Shown piece after piece: positions 57,139 through 62,000 of a DNA stretch of 62,000 nt. Numbering within the stretch: the first letter of the stretch is position 1; every line of letters starts with the position of its first letter. The notes under the pieces were generated by a model that was not told the DNA's origin, made no database searches, and was given only the letters and a program-made list of their open reading frames with translations. The DNA is from Cryptomeria japonica (taxonomy: Eukaryota; Streptophyta; Pinopsida; Cupressales; Cupressaceae), in NCBI RefSeq assembly GCF_030272615.1, contig NC_081414.1, positions 521,362,185 to 521,424,184 on the forward strand, given 5' to 3'. The translations under genes were made by a program, and so were the position numbers.

Positions 57139-58371
57139 CTATGAAACACATCCTTGTTTCTTGCTAAGCCAACTCACTAGTCTTTCCCCTAAAAAGAAAG
57201 CTCCTCCACTTGTACTTTTCTTGTTATCAATGTTGCCTACCCAATCAGCATCAGTATAAACTTTTAAATCAAAATCATTTCCTTTCTGATATACTAAGCC
57301 ATAATTCTCAGTGCCTTTCAAGTATCTGAAAATTCTCTTGATTGTTGTCATGTGTGTTTCCTTAGGATCTGCAGAGAATCTTTCAACTATACCTACTGCA
57401 TGTGCTATGTTTGGTCTATTGTGAACAACATATTGTAGCTTTCCAATCATGGATCGGTAAAGTGTCTCATCAATAGATGCAGATTCATCATTCTTTGATA
57501 ATTTGCAGTTGGTAGTCATAGGAGTACTTACTGGTTTTGAATCCTCCATTCCAAATTTCTTCAAGATTCCCTTTATGTACTTGGATTGAGTAATGAAAAT
57601 CTCATTTTTCATTTGCAGTATCTGTAAACCTATAAAGTGCTTTATCTCACCAATTAATGACATCTCAAATTCTTTGCTCATTTCATTTCCAAAGTTCTTG
57701 CATAAAGAGTCATTTCCACAAAATATAATATCATCAACAAATATGGTTGAGATCAGTATTCCATTTTCATCATTCTTCATGTACATATTGTTGTTCTCAC
57801 TTGTCCTTATAAAACCAATCTTGATTAAATAAGAGTGCAATCTTTCATACCATGCTCTAGGTGCTTGTTTCAAACCATATAAAGTTTTGTTTAATTTACA
57901 TACCTGATCTTCATTCTTGTTTTCAATAAATCCTTCAGGTTGTTCAATAAAAACTTCTTCTAATATACCATTCAGAAATGCAGATTTGACATCCATTTGA
58001 TATACCTTGAAATTTTTGTAAGCAACATATGCCAAAAATGTTCTTACTCCTTCTAGTCTAGCCACAGGTGCAAAAATTTCACCATAATCAATTCCTTCTT
58101 CTCGAGCATAACCTTTGCAAACTAGTCTAGCTTTATTTTGAATGACCTCTCCTTTTTCATTCAACTTGTTTCTGAAAATCCACTTTGTACCGATTACATT
58201 TTTGTCCTTCGGTCTTGGGATTAGTTTCCATATGTCATTCTTCTTGATTTCATAAATCTCTTCTATCATAGCATTTATCCAATCTTCACTGTTAAATGCC
58301 TCTTTCACTATTCTCAGTTCAAATTCAGATATCAAACATGTGTTCTGTCTTAGTTTGTTCCTAGTCATCAC
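57139..58371 (-). CDS. Copia P reverse transcriptase with RNase H N-terminus (410 codons open)
   Basis: Longest open retroelement ORF apart from Q gag. Motifs in order: [74 protein letters not shown] and the catalytic [11 protein letters not shown]. RNase H starts with [20 protein letters not shown]. All catalytic aspartates look intact. One codon is missing in EEVFIEQP compared with EEEVYIEQP in Q. It is part of a polyprotein, so the ATG at 58371 is internal and not a true start. Enzymatic competence is possible but untested. Confidence 0.88.
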   Translation of the reverse strand: MMTRNKLRQNTCLISEFELRIVKEAFNSEDWINAMIEEIYEIKKNDIWKLIPRPKDKNVIGTKWIFRNKLNEKGEVIQNKARLVCKGYAREEGIDYGEIFAPVARLEGVRTFLAYVAYKNFKVYQMDVKSAFLNGILEEVFIEQPEGFIENKNEDQVCKLNKTLYGLKQAPRAWYERLHSYLIKIGFIRTSENNNMYMKNDENGILISTIFVDDIIFCGNDSLCKNFGNEMSKEFEMSLIGEIKHFIGLQILQMKNEIFITQSKYIKGILKKFGMEDSKPVSTPMTTNCKLSKNDESASIDETLYRSMIGKLQYVVHNRPNIAHAVGIVERFSADPKETHMTTIKRIFRYLKGTENYGLVYQKGNDFDLKVYTDADWVGNIDNKKSTSGGAFFLGERLVSWLSKKQGCVS

Positions 58372-58949
58372 TGGATCATCCTTATCTCCTATAATCTAAC
58401 TTGATGCATGATGTCTTCTAACATACTTAGCTAATATAGGCTCGATAGGCTCTGTATGATCTTCTTCATCACTCAATAACTAGATATTCTCTTCATTTTC
58501 TTCAACAGTTCTCTCGGTAAGACTTGTCAGTTGAACATAGACAAATTCATCATAATCTTCTGCTTCTTTGGAGTTTCCTTCATCCTTTCTTTCTGCAAAT
58601 TCATCAATTTTCACATTTGCACTTTCTACTATTTTGTTAGATGATTTGATCAGACATTTAAATGCTTTACTTCTAGAAGAATAACCAAGAAATGTTCCTT
58701 CTTCACTTTTCTGATCAAACTTGCCATTTCTATCATCTTTGTGTACATAGCATCTACTTCCAAAGATTTTAAAATAACTTACATTAGGTTTCTTGTCATA
58801 CTAGATTTTATATGGTGTCTTCAAAGTACCTTTCTTCAGTTGTACTCGGTTCAGGGTGTAAACTACCATGCTTATTGCTTCTCTCCAAAATGTTTGTGGT
58901 ACTTTCTTTTCGATCATCAAGGTTCTGGCACAATCCACAATAGATCTGT
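58372..58949 (-). pseudogene. Copia P integrase, C-terminal third
   Basis: Starts at the deletion joint with SIVDCARTLMIEKKVPQTFW, downstream of the catalytic Glu region. Continues through YFKIFGSRCYVHKDDRNGKF, FLGYSSRSKAFKCL and an acidic linker (SLTERTVEENEENI) with stops near 58480 and 58395. The D-D-E catalytic residues lie in the deleted part, so no integrase activity is possible. Confidence 0.88.
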
Positions 58950-59159
58950 CAATGGAGATGTTATTTCAATCATTGCTTGGATATGTTCTTGCTTTGCCTT
59001 TATCTCTTCCATTGTCAATGGATAGGTGTTGGGTGTAACAAAATCATTCTCTAGATAATATACAACATATTCTCCAACTCCTCATAGGTGCAACTTCATC
59101 CTTTTCTGCCATGTGGATAAACTTGACTTGTTCGGCTTTGGTGCATCCCTCTTATACAT
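58950..59159 (-). pseudogene. Copia P gag stub
   Basis: ATG at 59159 opens MYKRDAPKPNKSSLSTWQKR, homologous to Q gag, with one TGA. After MEEIKAKQEHIQAMIEITS and PLT the sequence jumps into integrase at CAGATCT. Deletion of about 1.8 kb relative to Q (about 45,860 to 47,668). Confidence 0.88.
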
Positions 59160-59210
59160 CTTTGGATCTTTACCTCAAGTAACTTTAAACTTTTTCTTCT
59201 GGGGTCCAAA

Positions 59211-59223
59211 GCTTTGATAACAA
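59211..59223 (-). promoter_or_regulatory. Primer binding site of P
   Basis: Minus strand TTGTTATCAAAGC, two changes from the tRNA-iMet complement, next to the 5' LTR. Confidence 0.75.
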
Positions 59224-59224
59224 T

Positions 59225-60469
59225 TGATGGTTCTGATACTTAATATAAGTATAGATGCCAAGAAAATAAGATGAGAGGGGGGGGCGAATCATACAAACTT
59301 AATCTTCCATAAAAACATTAGATTCAACCTTGGTAACATATATTTAAGTAATATATCCAAAACTGCTAAACATGCAAACTCAAAAGCATATAAACATCAT
59401 AGCACTCCTAACACCAGATTTAACGTGGAAACCCAAATAGGGAAAAACCACTATGGGATTTTGGACCCACTAAGAAATATACTCTTCTAGAGTATGCTTA
59501 GTTAAAAGCAAATCCTGTTAAAGATTACAAACACATTGCTAGATGTGACCCGGTTAAGGGATTTCCCTCAGATCTGTTAGGATCTTCACCTTGTTAGAAG
59601 TGACCTTGTTAAAGGATTTCAAACACTCAATGAGAATGTCACCTTGCTAGAGGGTTTTACAAATAAGATTGTTAAGTCCTCTCAGTTAAGAGATTTTTTG
59701 TCACTTCACAAAAGAACAATAATAAAAATCTATCTGTAACTTCACATCTAAAATGCTAAAGCAGATTCTTATTTTCTCAATACAATATAGACATAGAACT
59801 AATCTTGTCCATCTGTTGGGCTTTATACTCTGTTATTCAAATAGTTCTTCAAGCTTCTGTGCTTGGTAATCACTATGTAGCATCCCTGTGCATACACTTG
59901 CCCGCATACATTGTTTATCAACAGTTCCTTATTTATAAACAATTTTCCGACTGCTTAATCTCCTTGATCACATTTCCCATGATCAATCATAGCCATCAGA
60001 TCTTCAAACTTTGTCCAAGTTCAATGTATTCGCCGATCTGAAAACATTTTACCCCGCCTTGGAACTTGCATACATTTCTTGGAACTTGTGCTAGGGTATT
60101 GCGGTTCAATCTGAGCTATAGATCTTCCTGCCGATTTTCCTTTGCCATAGATTCTTTAACAAACTTTATTTACGGCATACCAATCATTTAATCATAGCCA
60201 GCTCATCAGCTTCCTTTATTAAATAACGCATGTAATCATTTAATGCATTCTGTTATTACTTGGTTGCAACTCGGTAGATACCAAACTTCACTCGGTAGAC
60301 ATTTTGGCTTCATTAACCGATAGTGATAACCTTAGGGTTTACTAACTAGGTTCCTTAGGTTTTACCGACTAGGTTCCTTGCTCGGTAACATAGTATAGTA
60401 TTAACCTTACAATCAATAACATATGTATGATATCAAAATAGTCTAAACATCATGATCTCATCATTGTCT
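59225..60469 (-). repeat. 5' LTR of P, outer end truncated
   Basis: Matches 54899 onward, with a local duplication near 60335-60380. Similarity stops after ATCATTGTCT at 60469; about 230 bp of the LTR outer end are missing. Confidence 0.9.
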
Positions 60470-62000
60470 TGTTGGGAGTATTCAAAACTGAGTCAAGTTT
60501 ATAGGCCCATTTCAAAATTTTGCCCTGCATTTCCAAATGATTAAAATAAGTCAGTTTGAATGGCCTAGTTAGCAAGGGGGTAAAATGGAGCCGGTTGATT
60601 TTCAGAGGGTAAGGCTCGGGATTCATGTCCCACACCTTTCATTTGGCCTATGCAGTGATGTGCAACTTTCAGAATTCAGTTTGGATAAGTTTACTAGGTA
60701 CCCATTTCGAGGGGTGAGTTGAAAGTGCATTTTAGGCACAAATGCATATTTTATTGAGTAGCCTACTTTGAGCGATTACATCTTTTGCCCTGTTGATTTT
60801 CATGAAGAAATTTAAAGTAGATTCAATTCTATGCATAAATGTGAGTGAGCTCACAAATTTTCAAGTCCTTATGAATCTGTTTGCTCAGTTTTCAAAGCTC
60901 AATCCGTTTGTAGTTTGTGATGTTTGCACAAGTGTAAAAATGTCCTAGTGAGCGTCATGTCAGAATGTTCATTCCGGGCTAATGTTGGTATAAATGGTTA
61001 GCTACGTTTCAAATTTCAAGGCTCTACCAATCCGTTTGATCGGTTTTCAAAAGAGTTAATTTTGCCATCAAATTCAGTTATCCGCACTCCAGTGTTATAT
61101 CAGTTAATGTAGCTATTTTGGTGAGCACGCCATTTGCATCCTGTCAGTCTGGTGATCGAATTGAGAATTCAAAGATTTAATATGTACTTTAAGGTACCTA
61201 TGTTTCAAATTTGAGGACCCACGGAGGTCGTTTGATATTTTTAAGAAAGGCATCATATGTTGCTAGAACATTGACTTCATCAGGTCCGCAGTGTCGACAA
61301 AGCCAGTTGGGCATTTTCAGAAATTAATATCTCTTTGCTCGAGACTTGTCTTGAGAAACCGTTTGGTAGATGTCATCCTTGTATATCAAAGTACATGCCT
61401 GTCAGATGGCGAGCTCCAGAAAGGTGTTTTGACAAGTTTGAAAATTACGTCTTCACGATTAAATGCGAAAATTGTGGCGTAATTGCCTGAAGGTTGTAAA
61501 ATGTGGATTAATGATCCGAAAACGATGCCGATCATTTCCGGAGGCATGTGTGAGTTTCCATGAAATTGTCTCCAAAATGTACTCAGATCCATATAATTTC
61601 ATATTATCAAGGATAATTTGAGTTGTCTCTTTTAGATTCCTCTAAGAGTGTAATGTTGTCTTTTGGGTATTCTTCAAGGAAGGATTTATATCCTAAAACC
61701 CAGCATTAATAATTTTGAATGCATATTGGATATCTACATATAAGTATGGTTTTGTGACAGAGCAGAGGATTGTATTAATGTAAGGCATTGATACATGAAA
61801 ATTTAATGTTGAAAAGAACTTGCATCTAAGATTTCTCTTCCAGTTTTATGCATGACTCTGTGGCCTGGATAAGGCACTGGTCTCTTGTAATATTTAAAGG
61901 TTGTCAAAACACCATTTAAAATCCAAAATCAGAATATCCTTTTATATTTTATGTTATGTGGAAGTGTCCCTCCATCTCATGATTCAAAATGTTGAGTTGC
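60470..62000. other. Unassigned region, no gene recognised
   Basis: Begins TGTTGGGAGTATTC at the broken LTR of P. No ORF over 70 codons and no RT, integrase or gag motif in any frame. CpG dinucleotides are visibly commoner than in the retroelements. Divergent repeats of a CAAATTT..AAG..CT...CC.TTTG..CGGTTTTCAAA type occur near 60855, 61010 and 61200. It could be an older intergenic segment, part of another LTR, or the flank of a host gene beyond the window. Confidence 0.4.

Larger units (their letters stand above)
54899..60469 (-). mobile_element. Copia element P, internally deleted
   Basis: Minus-strand Copia of the Q family. 3' LTR, RNase H, long RT, integrase end, a gag stub, primer site and a truncated 5' LTR. 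Gag is fused to the last third of integrase, removing most of gag, all of protease and the integrase catalytic part. Inserted into M's integrase; the right target site is lost because the outer LTR end is truncated at 60469. Confidence 0.92.

Noticed and set aside
60470-60490. Start of another LTR (TGTTGGGAG)
   Set aside because: TG start only; no C-run end, core motif, primer site or tract is found downstream within the window.
61291-61592. Two overlapping short ORFs (63 and 68 codons) in the right-hand region
   Set aside because: They overlap on opposite strands, are short, and show no recognisable motif.
1-62000. Chloroplast or mitochondrial insertions, rRNA genes
   Set aside because: No recognisable organelle or rRNA sequence was seen on reading through the window.

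Overview
This 62 kb window looks like intergenic heterochromatin from a large, repeat-rich plant nuclear genome. I found no host gene. Almost every base to about 60,469 belongs to LTR retrotransposons: Ty1/Copia elements (gag, DSG-type protease, GAG-pre-integrase, integrase, RT, RNase H; tRNA-iMet primer sites; C-rich LTR 3' ends) and Ty3/Gypsy elements (retropepsin, RT with YLDD, RNase H, HHCC integrase, C-terminal chromodomain). Nothing bacterial is present. Long LTRs, deep nesting and decayed coding regions suit a gymnosperm or another very large plant genome, but the species is inference only.

Layout, left to right. 1-4282: right end of Copia element A (+), sitting in a Copia LTR (B, 4283-4841), which sits in another LTR (C, 4842-5835), which interrupts the 3' LTR of a minus-strand Gypsy element G (5836-11928). 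11932-18626: near-complete minus-strand Copia D. 18627-22121: right half of plus-strand Copia E with a 1.9 kb LTR. 22122-24753: 5' end of minus-strand Copia F, whose LTR plus a flanking Gypsy fragment (H) is tandemly duplicated. 25042-27170: 3' end of minus-strand element J, within H. 27391-30013 and 54538-54898: two arms of plus-strand Copia M. M is split by Gypsy chromovirus L (30014-54537), flanked by a perfect ACATG target duplication. L itself carries three insertions: solo LTR O in its 5' LTR (GTAAG duplication), non-autonomous element K in its RT (GGAAG/AGAAG), and Copia Q just before its integrase (AGTTG). 54899-60469: minus-strand Copia P, internally deleted, inserted in M's integrase. 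60470-62000: DNA that resembles none of these elements and is visibly richer in CpG.

The most interesting component is K. It has two LTRs, a primer site and purine tracts but no pol. It carries a gag-like ORF with a coiled coil and four degenerate zinc knuckles, then a second ORF of about 1,086 codons with a helical domain, a Lys/Glu-rich linker and a C-terminal helical region. A related C-terminal ORF lies next to the 3' LTR of J, so this is a family trait. It is most likely a Sirevirus-like element that kept gag and an env-like/accessory ORF and lost its polymerase.

The elements do not form operons. Autonomous relatives would supply enzymes in trans. Nearly all coding regions here carry in-frame stops, frameshifts or catalytic substitutions, so the locus is read as a fossil record of sequential insertion.
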